DNA of 64,000 bases from Trichoplax adhaerens (Eukaryota > Placozoa > Uniplacotomia > Trichoplacea > Trichoplacidae), in assembly GCF_000150275.1 (NCBI RefSeq), contig NW_002060952.1, positions 2,227,128-2,291,127 of the forward strand, read 5' to 3'. Made by a program: the position numbers and the translations under genes. The notes under the pieces were generated by a model. That model did not search any database. It had not been told where the DNA came from and saw nothing but the letters and a program-made list of their open reading frames with translations. The first letter of the stretch is position 1, and every line of letters begins with the position of its first letter. This document shows positions 12,501-26,500 of the stretch, piece by piece.

Positions 12501-15500
12501 ATAAAAATGAGTTCTTTGTTATCGTTTCATTTAATTGTAAGGAGTTTTAATAGTAAAGAGATGTAGACAGATCTCCTACAACGCGCGCTATCAAGCGTTA
12601 ATTACTGTAAATGTAAAAGTCTATGCACGTAATTATTATTGTCAAATACTTAGATTATCTAACTGAGGCGTTACCTTTCCATCGCCCAGAACTAGATCTT
12701 TAAACTTTGTTCTCAAAATAATGTCCTTCATTTCCTACATTAAGTTGATTGAAAGTATCAGGTAATAGTAATTTAATGTTTTCGTAAAATTCGATCAGAG
12801 CACAATACCTTGCTCAAGTTAGTCATTACAACAGAGAAATCGTGGTTGCATATAATACTCCATAAAGAAAAGCACTCTATACATCCGGTCAGAAGAGAAC
12901 TCATGTTCTCAAAGGATCTTTTTTCAGTAGATACAGCATCAGCTTATATATAGAATGAAAAAAGATGTAAACTTATTTCGGTCGCCAACAATGCGACGAT
13001 TACATAAAGGAAATCTAACATTAAATACAAATGTACCTTTATAGCGTTGTTGCAGTTGCGATTGTATCACCTGTCGGTTGGGAACATTTGGGTCTGATCT
13101 GACGCCAGCTTGAGATTTTACAACATTTAGCATATGATGATGAAGGGATGGACTAAGAAAGCTGTATTGGGTTGTTAACAGATTATAGTCAATAATTAAT
13201 TAGAGACGCTCAATTTGATATATTAGTTACTTCTAGCATACTTTGATCCTTCCGCTTGTAAAGCCGAAAACAGCTGATTATGCTCCTCAATAAACGCTTT
13301 TAGGCTAGCTACTTGCTCACATAGCCATAATAATTCTTCAGATGAGAATTGACTTTCCATCTAAATCATTTTTAGAGAAAGAGTCATATTTAGTAACTAC
13401 AGGGAAAGGAAATAGCGATACGGTAACATATTCAACCTTAGTTGAGGTTCGAACGACTTCCGCAGTTAGATTCGTATTCCACACAGGTCTATTGCATTAT
13501 CAAGAATATTTTACAAAGTAAGTTTCAAAAAATACCTTTAGAACAAATTTTAGATACAGTACTAATTACCGGAGAATACGAGATAGATATAAATATACTC
13601 CATCATGCTTTAAAGAGAATTTCATAACAGGTACTCCATCAGTGGGGGCCGACTGCAACGTGTTTTCAGTCGATAATGGCCGACCAGATTCTGTATGTTT
13701 TCCTCGCCTATCAAGTGACAAATACGATCCATCTAAACCTGGTGGCGAAGGTGCTTGATTAACATTCGTTGAAGGTGGTTGTTGAAAAGGTTGTGGCTTC
13801 GTATCACCAGGATGACTGCCAACTCCGGGTTGCGTAATGTTTGAACTAGTTGGGAATTCGAATCTCGGCTCATCACTATAACAGAAAAAAGCTTGCGCAG
13901 CAAGTTTGGTAACCTAGAATAATTTTCCCCCAAAAAGTATAATAGCGTGAAGACCACAGGAATAAATCATGCTATGTTAACAAAAAGCATACTACTAAAG
14001 TTACTATTTCAAGACTAAATTATTGCTTACATGCTGATCAGATGGGCGATTAGAGCACGCCAAAACGAGGCATGATACCACTGCATTGATCTAACAATAA
14101 GATATAAAGACTATCGTTAGCTAGACTAGAAACTGAAAAATTAGACTTTGGCTTCCATTATCAATTCGAGATTCTTACCGTGTCCATACTAAAGTATGTT
14201 TGTACAGCTTCTTGATCCACTCTTCCACACTTTAGCAAGATACAACGCAGTAATTCGGACGGTCGAAAGCTATCAAGAAGGTAGGCACCCTGAAAGCAAT
14301 AAATTATTTAATTTTAGTACAGAATTTAAAGAAGTTTTGCTAATATTTCTTGCATACCTGAGCTCCTAAAATGACGAATTGTCTTAATGGTTTAGCATGT
14401 TGACTAACAATCGCTGGAGGATCTGACTTTACGGTTTTCAGATTGGGATTTGCAACCTGATCAAAGTCTTTAGTTTCATTGATAGCCCATATATGCCCGT
14501 TAATTGCAGTTGTACACTAGTAAGTCGATATCAGGTGTTCTGTCAATTTACTTTGATTTCTTATCTGAACATTTAACTCCACATAGCTACGAAAATGTAC
14601 CTGACTCTCTTTAAGTAACTTCATAAAGGGAAACACATCTGGATTAGTCAACCATAATATGTCAGAATCATCGGAACTGCTAGAAGCCATGAGCATCAAT
14701 CCTAACAAATACAATTTCGCAAGTCTCCTTTCAGTATTTTTACCACAAAGAAACTGTTTAAGGGATTTGATTACCATGGTTATAGTATGAAATATTGATA
14801 TTATTGGGGCGTTGTATTGCAGGAACTGACGGAGTGCAACCAGGAGGCATGCGAATATGAACTAGTTGAATGTGAGATGGTCTGTCACTAAATGAGCTAG
14901 TGACAACAAAGTATAGTCTAACACCTGTATGTTCAAAGGGAAAAAATTAGTCATAGCAGTTAGTGCTAATGTAGGCTACGTAATAAAATGTAAACCTGAT
15001 TTAGTTACGGCTATAAGCTGCACGCCAAGAGACTCTTGTTTACTGATCGGAGCAATATATACAACCGGAGCAAAGTTACCGGCATCTATGTACCTAAAAT
15101 AAAAAAATTGAAATAAGCAAATATATTTACACTCTAGGAAGCTCTACGAGTTAGAGATCACTTCCAGTACCTTGCGGATCTTGAAGCTTGAGATAAAATA
15201 GCTCCGCGATTTAACGTAACAACATGACTAGTCAGATTCCCGTTACTTCCAAGGTCATAAACCTAAGTTAACATATTTCCAACAAAAAGCGACTTACGAA
15301 ATATTGAAACATTCGTAAGTATCAACCTACTCGTACATCAGCAATATTAATACCTGTATAGTGCTTTCTTTAGATAATGTATATAAAATGTTTCTACTTT
15401 CATCTATGGCAATCTGTTGCATTGAATCTGTTATACAAAGCAGATATTTACATCTTCATAGGCAAATAACATTAGGCAAAGAAAGAATAAACAGAAAATA

Positions 15501-18500
15501 TAATGTAATGACGTATCGAATAAACCAATAAAAGCTTCTAACCTTCTGTAGAAAATAAGTTGACAACCTTCATGAAAATATTATAGATGCCAGATACTCC
15601 GTAAAGGTAACTACTGGAATGGTTTACAATACGACACTGCTGGGTAAACCAACCGGCTTTATCCTATGTGCGAATAATTAGATTGGCTTGTCACTATCAT
15701 AAAAAATAATGTAGATTCAATAAAGAATACTAATTACTCGATATTCTATTTCGAATAGACAACAGTTCTTGGTGGTCATGAATATTCGTCCATTTCGAGT
15801 ACCACTGATGGATGTAATCTCAATTTGCTGATCTAATGGCAATACGAATAGTGGCTCGGGCTGAAGATGCATCTCTTTATAAGGATATCCGGCCGTTTCT
15901 GCAATTGAATAATTAAAGTTTTATACCGTTAAATAAAGACATACAACGGTTGAGAAGCAAATAGACATAAGCTATAATAATAACTATATCATTAAAAATC
16001 GAGCTTATAACAGGACAGAGTTTTAAGTGCAGCACGATAGTAAATCAACTTAGAAACATTCACTAAAAATTTTTATAAAATATAACTCAGAAGTAACGAT
16101 AGCTAACTGAGGGCATTTAATTAAAATAAGAGAAACATCAATATTCAAATGATTTATTACATTATCGTCGTTACTAAAATCTTACCACGTGTAGCTTCCG
16201 AAAAGCTAACCCCTAGTAGAACAACATCGACAGCAGTAGCTAAACATAACAGGAATTTGATATGATCTTGAAATATTCCTATGTTGAAACAAAGTTCAAT
16301 GTTAATTATATTATTTTTTCAATTATTTAAAAATAGCAATCCGATGGCCGATACTAACTATGTCAGCAGGGCATGAAAGTGCTAATTAAACTATCTCTAT
16401 AAAGCCTAGCGTTATCAGAAAGTTATAAAATGTATTCAGTAATGTAGCATATCCTACCTGGTTTGGGTCTAACTAGTCCAACACACATTATGTATTCACT
16501 GAGACCATCAAAATAAGCAACATCGCTCCTATCATGAAATTATTTAAAATTATAATGGTAAAAGTATAGAACAGCCTAAATTTGATAAATTATTTTTAAT
16601 AATTGCGTCACAGGTGTTATCAATCTTCACGAATAATAACAATGAATCCGATTTAAAATACGGCATTACTTACCCATCTTCGTAATTCCATACAAAGATA
16701 TCACTATCGATAGATAACCAAGCTCGTTTAATTTCAGGAAATAGACCCATTAGACAATTATATTGTAAATCTAAAATTTTTGTTAAGTTTCTAGCTGATG
16801 AAGAAACTGCTGTCTTAATAACCAGAAATTGGCGGGGAATACAGGTATCGATTATGATAATAATGCAAATCATATATTTCATACTATGGGAACGTTTAAA
16901 TTTTTAGAACTCAAAATGTGGAAGAGTCTTGAATAATCAGTTATATGTAATACCTGGACGATATAGTAAATTTAAATTGCTTCCCAATGATCGAAAATAA
17001 TACTATAACATTTAAAATGAATTTTGCATTGTCTGTAACATTAAAGAAAGTCTTTTCAATTTGTTTCGTCCTCTATCCAAACAGTTACTGTACATACGAC
17101 TAAAGTATATGTTCACCATAGTATTAAAGAATACATTACGACATCACTTTAGTTAACTTTCAAGAGCAGCAGCAAAGTGAGCGGTCATCGAGGCTGAATT
17201 TCGTATTAATTAATTTATATCCTGTGTAAAGTATAGCAATTATAAAAGCTTCTCACTACAATATAGCAGTGTCCAGACAGTATTTACAACGCGATGATAG
17301 TATAGATGTGCCCAAATTAGTTCATTAATCAATTTTCATCAAAAGATACGATTGAATTGTTCTACTAGCTCTACTGGCAGCGGTACCCTGCGAACATTGG
17401 CAAAGTTCGGTACATTCTGTAGCCCTGGTAAGGCCGATATGGAAGCATAGTCATTTTCACCAATTCCACTTATACCAGCCGTATATGCTGTAAAAAAGTG
17501 ATAGAATTATGCTTTGTATTAACTAATAAATGTACTTTAAAACGGTAATCATTGCAGTAAAAGACTATAACCCTAATCAAGTATATAACTAACAAGATCA
17601 TAATAGTATATCTGTAAGCGCTTAAACCACAAGTAGATCAAATTATAGTTCTTATCAATTATTGAATTAAAAATTACTGTCTAGCCACCAAAAGGTAGCT
17701 ATAAGCGCATTTTTATCAAATCTTTTATATCAATAAGCAATAAAGTAAGCGTAGTGCAGAGAATGATATTTATGGCTTCGATACGTCTCAAAACATCAGT
17801 TGATAAACGATAGAAAATTCACCGGCGGCGTTCGAGCACATGCTATAATATCGTAAGACTTAATTTAAATTGCTTACATAACACATAAAATATATAGTTG
17901 TATGCAGCAAATATGCTGCACAACGTCATAGCAATAAACATTGCTCTTTCGATAGTAACAACGCAAGGGTAGATTACTGTAGCCATACACGTAGCTATTG
18001 CACAGATAGCTTGTTCACGAATACATTTACAACTAATTCAAACCTTGGCATGAGTGAAGTGATAGAGCTAATTGTAGTTCATGTACTGTATCGGTTAATC
18101 AAGACATTTAAATTCTATTATTGTTTATCACTTATCGTGCGTCCATTTGGAGTACTGTAGGTATTCTAATTCATGAGTCTAGGTGTGGAGTAGTTCCTAT
18201 GACCAGATATCTGCAGAAATTCTCAAAGACTATCGCTAGAACTGATCCTGATTTAGTCAAGCAGGAAACGTAGGAAACTTCTGCTAACGGGGTTCAATAA
18301 GGGGTCGTTACACGTACAGTCTGTTAGAATCGAACAGTGAGATTTTGAAGAAATGGAAACTTTGGTAGCCATTGATTCACGATTCAAACTAGTTCCAATA
18401 CCGAAAATTCAACTGATGCCTATTTATGGAATAAGGTCGAATTTTCATACCTGTATGGTCAATACTATCGACGATAGCTGAAACGTTGACGCAGTAATAG

Positions 18501-19450
18501 TTTTAGCCGTTTACATTATTCTTACCCGTAGAGATGGTAATAGAATGTACCTACTTAATTTATCTACTATTTGTGTAGTATAGTACTGCCACGATGAACC
18601 GTTGTCATAATATAGAAGTAACGTAATTTGTTGGCTTCTATCCTAGAGTGTTGACGAAATCCTATCCTACTGTATACCAATACTATCTAATAACATGTAT
18701 ACCAATGTCACTTATATTTGTAATAAGCTTCCTTGTACTGAATACACAGTATCGTATGAAAAGGAATTGAAATATGGAGATTCACATTATCTCCAATCAC
18801 TACACTAGTGTATAATATTATATGAGCAAGATTGATTGAGTGGCCAGGAGGATGACAAACTAAGCTAAAGCTAACCCTGCATGCAGTTACTACCGTATTT
18901 GCCTATGACAACTCTGTGTATCCATGACCGAAGTTATTCCATCAAGATGAACGTTGATGTACGCGTAGCTACAGTCTATGGCATAACCTTATTATGGCAC
19001 AAAATAAGGGTAAGTTTTCCATGCTTGTGGCAACGATACTTACTGCACTCCATTGACTATGAATGATCGTATCGAAGTTTACAGATCGTGTCTATGACTT
19101 ATGATGAAGGAGACAGGTAAATTGAAGAAGATAATGCACGTGTAATTGCTGTCATCATCACCTTGCATATCGATAGCCCGATAGCAAAATACTCGTTATT
19201 ACACAAGAATGAAGATGAATAACTTCAAGCAGATAGCAGTATCATCCTATCCTAGAGTGATTGACTTACAGCCAGAAGATATATTGAGTAAGCGAGAAAG
19301 ATCCAAATAATGACTATCCTGATCGAGATGTTTCTCCAACTGTTTGGAAGCTTCACTTAACGCTTGATTACTGGCATGTTGGTGGGTCATCCCCATACCA
19401 GAAGCATATCCATTGATTCTATCGCGTATTAACTGATTGTCAGTCTGCAT
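9595..19450 (-). CDS. NUP155: Nuclear pore scaffold protein NUP155, 36 exons
   Basis: Joined 36 exons give 4218 bases, 1405 codons plus stop (human about 1391). Borders: 19450-19270, 17487-17350, 16770-16674, 16528-16458, 16278-16186, 15898-15738, 15663-15543, 15427-15354, 15262-15171, 15093-14996, 14924-14775, 14701-14601, 14516-14358, 14289-14179, 14090-14031, 13913-13570, 13488-13437, 13360-13242, 13152-13037, 12942-12809, 12734-12675, 12480-12349, 12267-12190, 12113-12053, 11977-11842, 11752-11602, 11519-11415, 11336-11286, 11201-11098, 10998-10869, 10789-10667, 10538-10418, 10335-10225, 10147-10011, 9924-9821, 9736-9595. Residues 1 to about 510 form the beta-propeller part ([44 protein letters not shown]). 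About 570-680 is a Pro/Gln/Ser-rich loop. The rest is an alpha-solenoid ([43 protein letters not shown]). The protein is a structural nucleoporin of the inner ring, needed for pore assembly at the nuclear envelope. Weakest borders: the start of exon 27 (AAAAG acceptor) and the 73-base intron 11. Confidence 0.95.
16771..17349 (-). other. NUP155 intron 2, probable U12-type GT-AG intron
   Basis: On the gene strand the donor reads GTATCTTTT, one mismatch from the minor-spliceosome consensus RTATCCTTT. The 3' end has AACTTAACA about 12 bases before the AG, close to the U12 branch motif TTCCTTAAC, and there is no clear polypyrimidine tract. The flanking exons join in phase 1 to give VEQFNHLQYNC, which aligns with the human protein, so the border itself is secure. 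The U12 assignment is by motif only. Confidence 0.6.
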
Positions 19451-20756
19451 CCTTTTACTTATTCACCTCTTGAAAGGATTAATTGGCCCAAGTAGATGAG
19501 TAGAAATCTAAAATCAATTTATAAATTCAATTGGTAGAAATTCAATCTTGACGATTGCTCTTGCATCTCCTCTCGCTAACGGTAGTATTGAAGTTCATGC
19601 AAGTCATGTGCGGGTCGATTGACGCCTATAACAGTACGTAGTATTGGTATGATTGACTTACTGGATTGATAATGGCTTTGATTTGCGATTTTTTTCCTTG
19701 TGCAAGTTTTGCTCTTTCCTCAATAATTATGGCAGAATTGGCTTGGATGCCAGCATCGAGTTGCAATGGTGGAACGTGCAGCTTGCCTTTCTCTACTGTT
19801 TTAGTAGCTTTCAAAATTCAGTTAACGTCATATCAACTGATTAACGTCGAGGCTAATGGTCACAGCAAGCTTGGCTAACACTCGATACAGACTGTGCCAC
19901 GGGTACACTGGTAGTGGATACAAATTCATAATGAGCGCCTTCTCCGTTGGTTCTTTTCCTAGCAAGTACAGTACCATGTACTGTAGGGTAACGTACTGTT
20001 GCATTGGTCCAGTAGCGTTACTACTGAATTTTACAGTACAACTGCACAATGCAGTACAGTGTACAGACTGTAATCCACAGTACTTTCTGATCCAGTAGTA
20101 TGTACTGTATCAAAGTACGGTACACTGTAGTGGTGTGTACTGTAAATAAAATTGAAAATTGAGCGCGTTTTTCATATACAGTAAATACAGCGTTCCAAAC
20201 AGCGCGGCTTGGCTATAGTACAGCAGTCACAGCTGGTGTCAAGAATCAATCCCAGTCTTGCTTTTGTTTCTTTCTCACTGTATACAGACGTACAGACATA
20301 GCATAGTACTGTCATGTAGATAGAGTGGCATGGACAACATCCAAATATTAATTCATTTTAGGAATTAAGTCAGGGTGATTGTGACTAAAAGTCGCCAGCT
20401 GAAAGCATACAGGTAAAAGAAAACTTTTTAGCTTTATCTTTTACCTCTATGGTTGAAAGCGAGTTCTGCATTGAAGTTGTGAATCGCCATCGTAGTTATG
20501 GTACGCATCTGTTACAATAGCGATCGGCAACCAAATCCCTTCAATACGATCGATACTATAACGTTATCCTAACTGTATTTAGAGAAGGTTGAACGCGAAT
20601 AGTCATAGTATTTAGTAGTCATGGACTACTAAATACTCCATCGTTTAGTAATCATTCGATGCGATATTGACTATCGATGTACAATGGCACATCGAAAATA
20701 GAGTATAGCTTATGACTACAATAAATACGAACATGAAAAAACATTCTTGGTGATGG
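19451..20756. other. Region upstream of NUP155, with a perfect hairpin
   Basis: No convincing gene. A minus-strand open stretch at about 19814-19666 ends in a consensus donor (CCA followed by GTAAGTC) and reads QLDAGIQANSAIIIEERAKL. It could be an exon, but no partner was found. From 20030 to 20160 the DNA is rich in GTACAGTA steps. At 607-637 past 20000 (20607-20637) lies a perfect inverted repeat with 14-base arms and an ATG loop. The NUP155 promoter should lie just right of 19450, but I see no distinctive element. Confidence 0.4.
20607..20637. repeat. Perfect 14-bp inverted repeat with 3-base loop
   Basis: The left arm AGTATTTAGTAGTC (20607-20620) is followed by ATG and then by its exact complement (20624-20637). 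No T-run follows, and no gene end is nearby, so a terminator role is unlikely. It sits about 120 bases left of a tandem repeat block. Confidence 0.85.
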
Positions 20757-20760
20757 AAAA

Positions 20761-21353
20761 ATGGCGATTAATCAGTTCAATGCACAGACGTGATCATGTT
20801 GACTTGACTTGGTTTCGAAGACAGCATGAAACTGTCATGGATTGAATAGGTAGATGTCGTATTCTAGGACCGATCATCTGCTATTAAATGGCGATTGATT
20901 AATGATAATGTGCAGACGCTATTTACTTGACTTAATTTCGAAGACAACGTAACACTTTGATGGATTCAATCCGTAGATGGTAGTATTCTAGGATCGATCA
21001 TCTGCTATTAAATGGCGATTGATTAATGATTGATGTAGACGTTATTTACTTGACTTAATCTTGAAGACAACGTAACACTTTGATGAATTCAATCCGTAGA
21101 TGGTAGTATTTTAGGACCGATCGTCTGCTATTAAATGTCGATTGATTAATGATTAATGTACAGACGTTATTTACTTGACTTAATCTCCAAGACAACGGTA
21201 GTATTTTCGGACCGATCGTCTAATATTAAACGGCGATTGATTAATTTAATGTACAGACTCTGTCATGTTTGCTTGATTTGATTTGGAAGGCAACGTGACA
21301 CTGTGATGGATTGCATAGGTGGATGCAGTATTCCAAGGCCGACCGTCTGATAT
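20761..21353. repeat. Five-copy ~124-bp tandem repeat
   Basis: Each copy starts with ATGGCGATTGATTAAT or a close variant, passes through CAGACG, TTTACTTGACTTAAT and GAAGACAACGT, and ends with GGACCGATCGTCTGCTATTAA. Copies begin near 20761, 20888, 21012, 21135 and 21231. The fourth has an internal deletion of about 30 bases. The first and last copies are the most diverged. No open frame runs through the array. Confidence 0.9.
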
Positions 21354-23532
21354 TACTATCGGAATAATCATTAGAAATAGAATAAAATGGCTCAATGAAT
21401 AAGGATATGCAGTCAAGGTCTACAGTATTGTGTTTTTAGCTTTTAAGTAAATCTTTTTGAATAATCACTGAAACTGCCTTTACTACTGTGGGATTACGAT
21501 GACCAAGCCATTATCGCATATAAATTCAATTTTTTTATCGTCCAAGGTAAATATATATGTATAATTAATCTAGATGTAAATAAATAACCATTTAGACAAA
21601 GAAGAATTACAATTTCCGATACCCTAAATCAGAGATTGCTAAATTCATTTTATGGATTAAGACGACAATTGAAAATGGATTGAAAACGACAATAATAAAA
21701 TGGTGAAATGAAGACAAAAATCAACTGCTACAGTATCGACGATATACGCGTACTCATATGCGCTCTTTTATCCTGGCTAAAACAATGCAATACAGGAATA
21801 AAAGTAATTAGTTTTAATTGATTTTGAATATTTTACAGGCATAGACAATTTTTCCAGGACAACGGCTGTACTTTAATCCTGATTGATCAACGTAACATGT
21901 GGTCAATACAATAAAACTCATTCATTTATTTTTCCGATTGGATCCGAAGAAGGAACAACTGGCTCACTTTCGTTGTTCTATCGTTATTCTAATTGGCAAC
22001 ACAAAATTAACAAGAGACAACAATTTTATATCTGCGCCTTATGTAATCTTCATTTTATTCTAGTTTAGGTCATACAATTGCCAAGTACTAGATGGCATAA
22101 TGTCTTGTACATTTGCTCCCATCATAACTAACGTAGTAAAAACATATGGATTAATTAGTAGTAAGGACGTCAACAATATTACCTTTGGATTTCATTCTGA
22201 TCGAATTCCATCTCAGCTCATACTTGTATACTGTATATTACGGGTCTATATCGATCGAGAAAGGTATTTAATCAGCTCAAAAAATGGTTTCTCCTGAAAA
22301 CAGTTATTACTCTTAATGGAGGGAGTGATTCTATTGATCAAATCATCCACGAGAGCACCTTTTACTAACATGCAATACGCTACTGCATTAGTTTAATCAA
22401 TGCAACATTAACTCCTAATTTGGCAAGATTCAATTGCTCGCCTAAGTTCTATCTAAAATTGTAGGTGAAAGTAGTCCATAGTCTTTTCTTATTCAGGAGT
22501 TGATCATCAATCTATCAACTGTAATACAATAATGTGCTATACAATCGGCAACATATTTCACCATGAAGGTAAATTAGGATATACTGTCAGGAAAAAAAAA
22601 TTGAATCTACTGCAACAATACAACAATAACGCAGCCATAGGCAGTTTATCCGTTTTGTAGCCGATAGCACATTATCCGCTTGCAATTGTCTGCTATCCAG
22701 CAGCACACAAGCCAGTTAATTAGTGGATACAACATTTAGAGTACTGTAGAGTAGAATAATTGATCGAATTTCAATAGTTTCCCCCTTCTTCTTTACTTCA
22801 TGCAATCAAGTTGAAATAAACGCTCCAAGATTCCAAAGTTGGAATAAAAAAATGGCCCAAGTTTTATTGTCAGATATGCTTTCTGTGTTCAGCACCATAC
22901 TGTTGTTACAGTGTTTTATTCTAATGAATTTATTTACCATTACATTTGATGAATATTAACAAAGCATTCTGCTGGTATTCCCTGCATTAACATTGGCTTA
23001 AAGTGTATTAATTAATTAAACTATTCTCCTTGTCCACCATTATGCTGATTGTTTGATAGTACTTCTACGCCTAGACATGTGTTTTGTTTCTTACTGATAC
23101 TAATGTATACTCTGCTATGCTATGATTCAGACTACCTACTCGAGTTCAGCTAGGCTTATTCACTGACTCTACCCTCCGCTTTACTTATTTGCATTTGTGT
23201 TCCCATACTAAAGACGACTCTTGCCCAGAATCATCACTCCATTTCTGCAGGAAGAATACTCAATCTGGACAAAGTGCATCGTTATTTGATAGTCATTTTT
23301 AGCTTGAATAATAACTCGCGTGCCAGTTGGTGCCGCATTCACGAAAGATTGCATTGCATGTTGCTGCCAATGCTTGTATTTGTGTTGGACAAAGTGACGT
23401 GGATCTGGTGGAGATAGTTGTACTCGTGTAGTATTTAATTGCAACAACGCTTGAAGAATTTTCAATTCATATAGCAAGTGAATCCTAACAAGTTAACCTT
23501 AACCGTTTGTGTGTTATACAAGTAGGAGAAGA
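21354..23532. other. Intergenic DNA upstream of TXNDC12
   Basis: Mostly unremarkable AT-rich sequence. On the minus strand an open frame from about 23489 to 23208 is preceded by a possible acceptor (TTGTTAG). It reads ILQALLQLNTTRVQLSPPDP and later SFVNAAPTGTRVIIQAKNDY, ending at a TAG. It lacks a usable upstream ATG and would need 5' exons lying antisense to TXNDC12. I do not recognise the family. If real, it is the last exon of a gene transcribed away from TXNDC12. Confidence 0.4.
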
Positions 23533-26500
23533 ATGGCAAAAATTTCCTCGGTATTCAGGTCTAAAGTCTATTTCACTGTCGTATTGGCAGTTGTACTGTT
23601 GTTCTTTAGTTTCCCCAAATCTATCCAAGCCGTGGAAGAAGAAGAAGAAGATAATATTGAGGAAGTTAGCAGCGATCTCAGTAAAGGCAAAGGTATGCAT
23701 CAGCATCGGATGACAACAGTAGCCTAGTTCAAGCATTCAATAGCTACTAGCCCTAGCAAATATGCAAACTGGTTGTAGTCTCTCAATGCAGAAAAACTTA
23801 CTGTACACTACAATGGTAGCATTCCCTTCAATAATCTTCTTCAGAGAATAACTACAGTATATTCCTACAGTAGGGTCCAATTTTTATTCTCTCTTTTCTA
23901 GTAAATCGATAACAGCATCATGATATTGTGAAACTGATCAGTCGCCTTGCTTTCATAACTTTCTCTATATAGTACTTTGTTATTAGCTGGAGTAAGATGT
24001 ACAACATAGTAATTTGATTGTTATAGAACTACTGTGCATAGCGGTGTTGCTCATGATATCATTTTGTCCATGTACTGAAGTGTTCTCATTTCCTGTATCT
24101 TCGTCTTAAATATTCAGCTTTCGTATACTGTAAGTAGACTTAGAAATACTCGTAATAAATGAATTGTAAAAGTGCTAGTATACCCGTAGTTAATATCAAT
24201 CCAATTTTAAGGTATTGTAACTTTACGTAAGCACGAAAAATTATGAACTCTCTACAGTGCTTACTTTACTCAGCAAACAATAGCGAGCTAATAGGTAGCA
24301 ATTAATACATTAATTTGTCAAAATTAGGCTTTGGTGACAGTCTTGCGTGGAAAAGTCTAGATGATGGATTGGCTGCAGCAAAGGAAGAGTAAGGATGAGA
24401 ACTAGTTTAATATTTAATACAAATATCAGCTTGGGAAGACAGAAATGGAACGTATTTATTGTGCATTAAACCCGTTGCTCCCATGATATCATCTCTTAAT
24501 TTTACACGGTAGTGGTTTATCAGAAGGCAACTGCAGTTACTGTACGCGGTACTACCATGCTTTATTTTTCACAAAAGTTATACGCCATATCCTATGGTAA
24601 TGCACAGTCAATACAGTAGTCTAGTTTACGATAGTGCATTTGTGTATTTTCTATGAAGATTTTACAGGTAATTTTAATTCAATTTCAATAACTCATTTTC
24701 AAAACACGTGTTGTAGTGTGAATAGGCTGAATTTTACGCCATTAAATCCATAGAATAATAGGAATTTCCTTCCTGATATGCCTTAATCCAAATACTTTTC
24801 CTAGCAGTCCTGAAACAACATTCTATAGGCGTTCGAATTAATTTTTAAATTTGTATCAATCTGTGGTTTAGCAGATATAACTTAACCGTAACCGACTGCA
24901 TGCTGCGAGATAGAGTATATTGATATAGTAATCAACTCTCTGTGTGTCACCGTATACGTAGTCATCCAACTTATGCTTTAATAATTATAATGAAATAGTC
25001 ATAACTAGGTAAACCTGCAAAATTGCGAATCTTGTAGTTATTGAACTACTTATGATCACGTAAGATAGAGTACTCGTACATTTATACTGAGGTATGATCA
25101 GCCCTGTTTACAATGCTATTTATTATGGAGACATTGCATCTATCAAGCTGCTAATGTAATGAGACACGATTCGCTGAATAATATATAGTTTTAATCTATC
25201 AACTATCTATTCCGGCGATACTAGTCAACTCAACATGTATCGTTATGATTCTAATCTAGTAGATGGCAGATTAAGGCCTATGATAACTATAAAACATACA
25301 TGCGGTATAATGCAATCATAGTATCTGCTATATTGAAAAGATCGAATCCTACATTGTTATTACTTAATATCTTTACTGCCCTCATGGTATAAAAATGACA
25401 TGCTTTAGTACTCACAGATACCGTACTGCATCGGATGTGCTACAAACTTCGGTTATCTTGTCTTGCACTTGCCCCATCTTTATAAGAAAGAGCAAAAATT
25501 AGTGGCTTAAATAGTTTACAAGATATGACTACAGTACACAATTAAGTTGATTAAATCGTTATTTTATCACCTACTACTCTGAAATGTCCTAATAGTATTA
25601 TCTAATAGTTGTAAATTTTACAACATCTTGCTACTTTATATTCTATAAAAGTACATAGAGTCAGTAAAAATAATCACTGTAGCGCATCTTTCTGTGTGCT
25701 CAGAACAATAGTTGTTAGCTCTTAGTAATGACATCTGTAAAGGTAACAGCTTGCAGGTAGATCCAAAAATAGTAAAGCTACAATTCGTCTACTTTTTCTC
25801 CAATATATTACTCTATTAATTGTAATTAATTATGCGTATAATGAATGTTAGCAGTTTATATATCATATCTCCAAATTTTATAAAATTGGATTATCATGGC
25901 TGACAACTCAATTATTTCGTAGGAACAAGCCTTTGATGCTGATTATTCACAAATCTTGGTGTGGAGCTTGTGCAGGTTAGCTATTATTCTTACAGCGGTT
26001 ACAAACTTTAATTTATCGTTCATCACGTAATGTACAATATTTTTTACCATATATGCTTACAAAATGTTACCTATTTCGATTAGTCTACAGTAAATTAGAC
26101 TATTGAAAAATTTATGGAAAATTACGTTAGATTCATTGATTTTCCTTATTACTGCGGCATGTCGGGACAATAAGTAAACTGTTACTATGAATGCATCTTA
26201 TTCAATAAATAGTTCAATGAAAGCTCCTTTGATCTCTTTAATAGCACTCAAACCGAAGTTCGCTTCAGCAAATGAAATATCAGAACTTAGCAATCACTTT
26301 GTAATGGTCAATTCTGAGGTCAATATTTCAAGAATATTGAATTAAAGAGTGCTTTATTTCATGTTTATCCTATTTGATAAGTATTGGAAACTATTAGCTA
26401 CATGAATAGAAATATATGATACCTTATTTAATATTTAAATCAACTTACAGGATGATGATGAAACCGAGGATAAAGCTTATGCTCCTGATGGCGTTTACTA

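Noticed and set aside
14517-14777. Continuous 86-codon frame read as one NUP155 exon
   Set aside because: The upstream exon goes out of frame into it, and alignment with the family needs a 73-base intron (14774-14702) and a second intron after ESQ. The continuous frame is chance read-through.
19653-20098. Overlapping plus-strand frames upstream of NUP155
   Set aside because: Three frames overlap each other and minus-strand frames, and include GTAC-palindrome steps. None has a domain or consistent splice sites.
20761-21353. Possible CRISPR-like array
   Set aside because: The units are contiguous tandem repeats of about 124 bp without unique spacers, in a eukaryotic genome.
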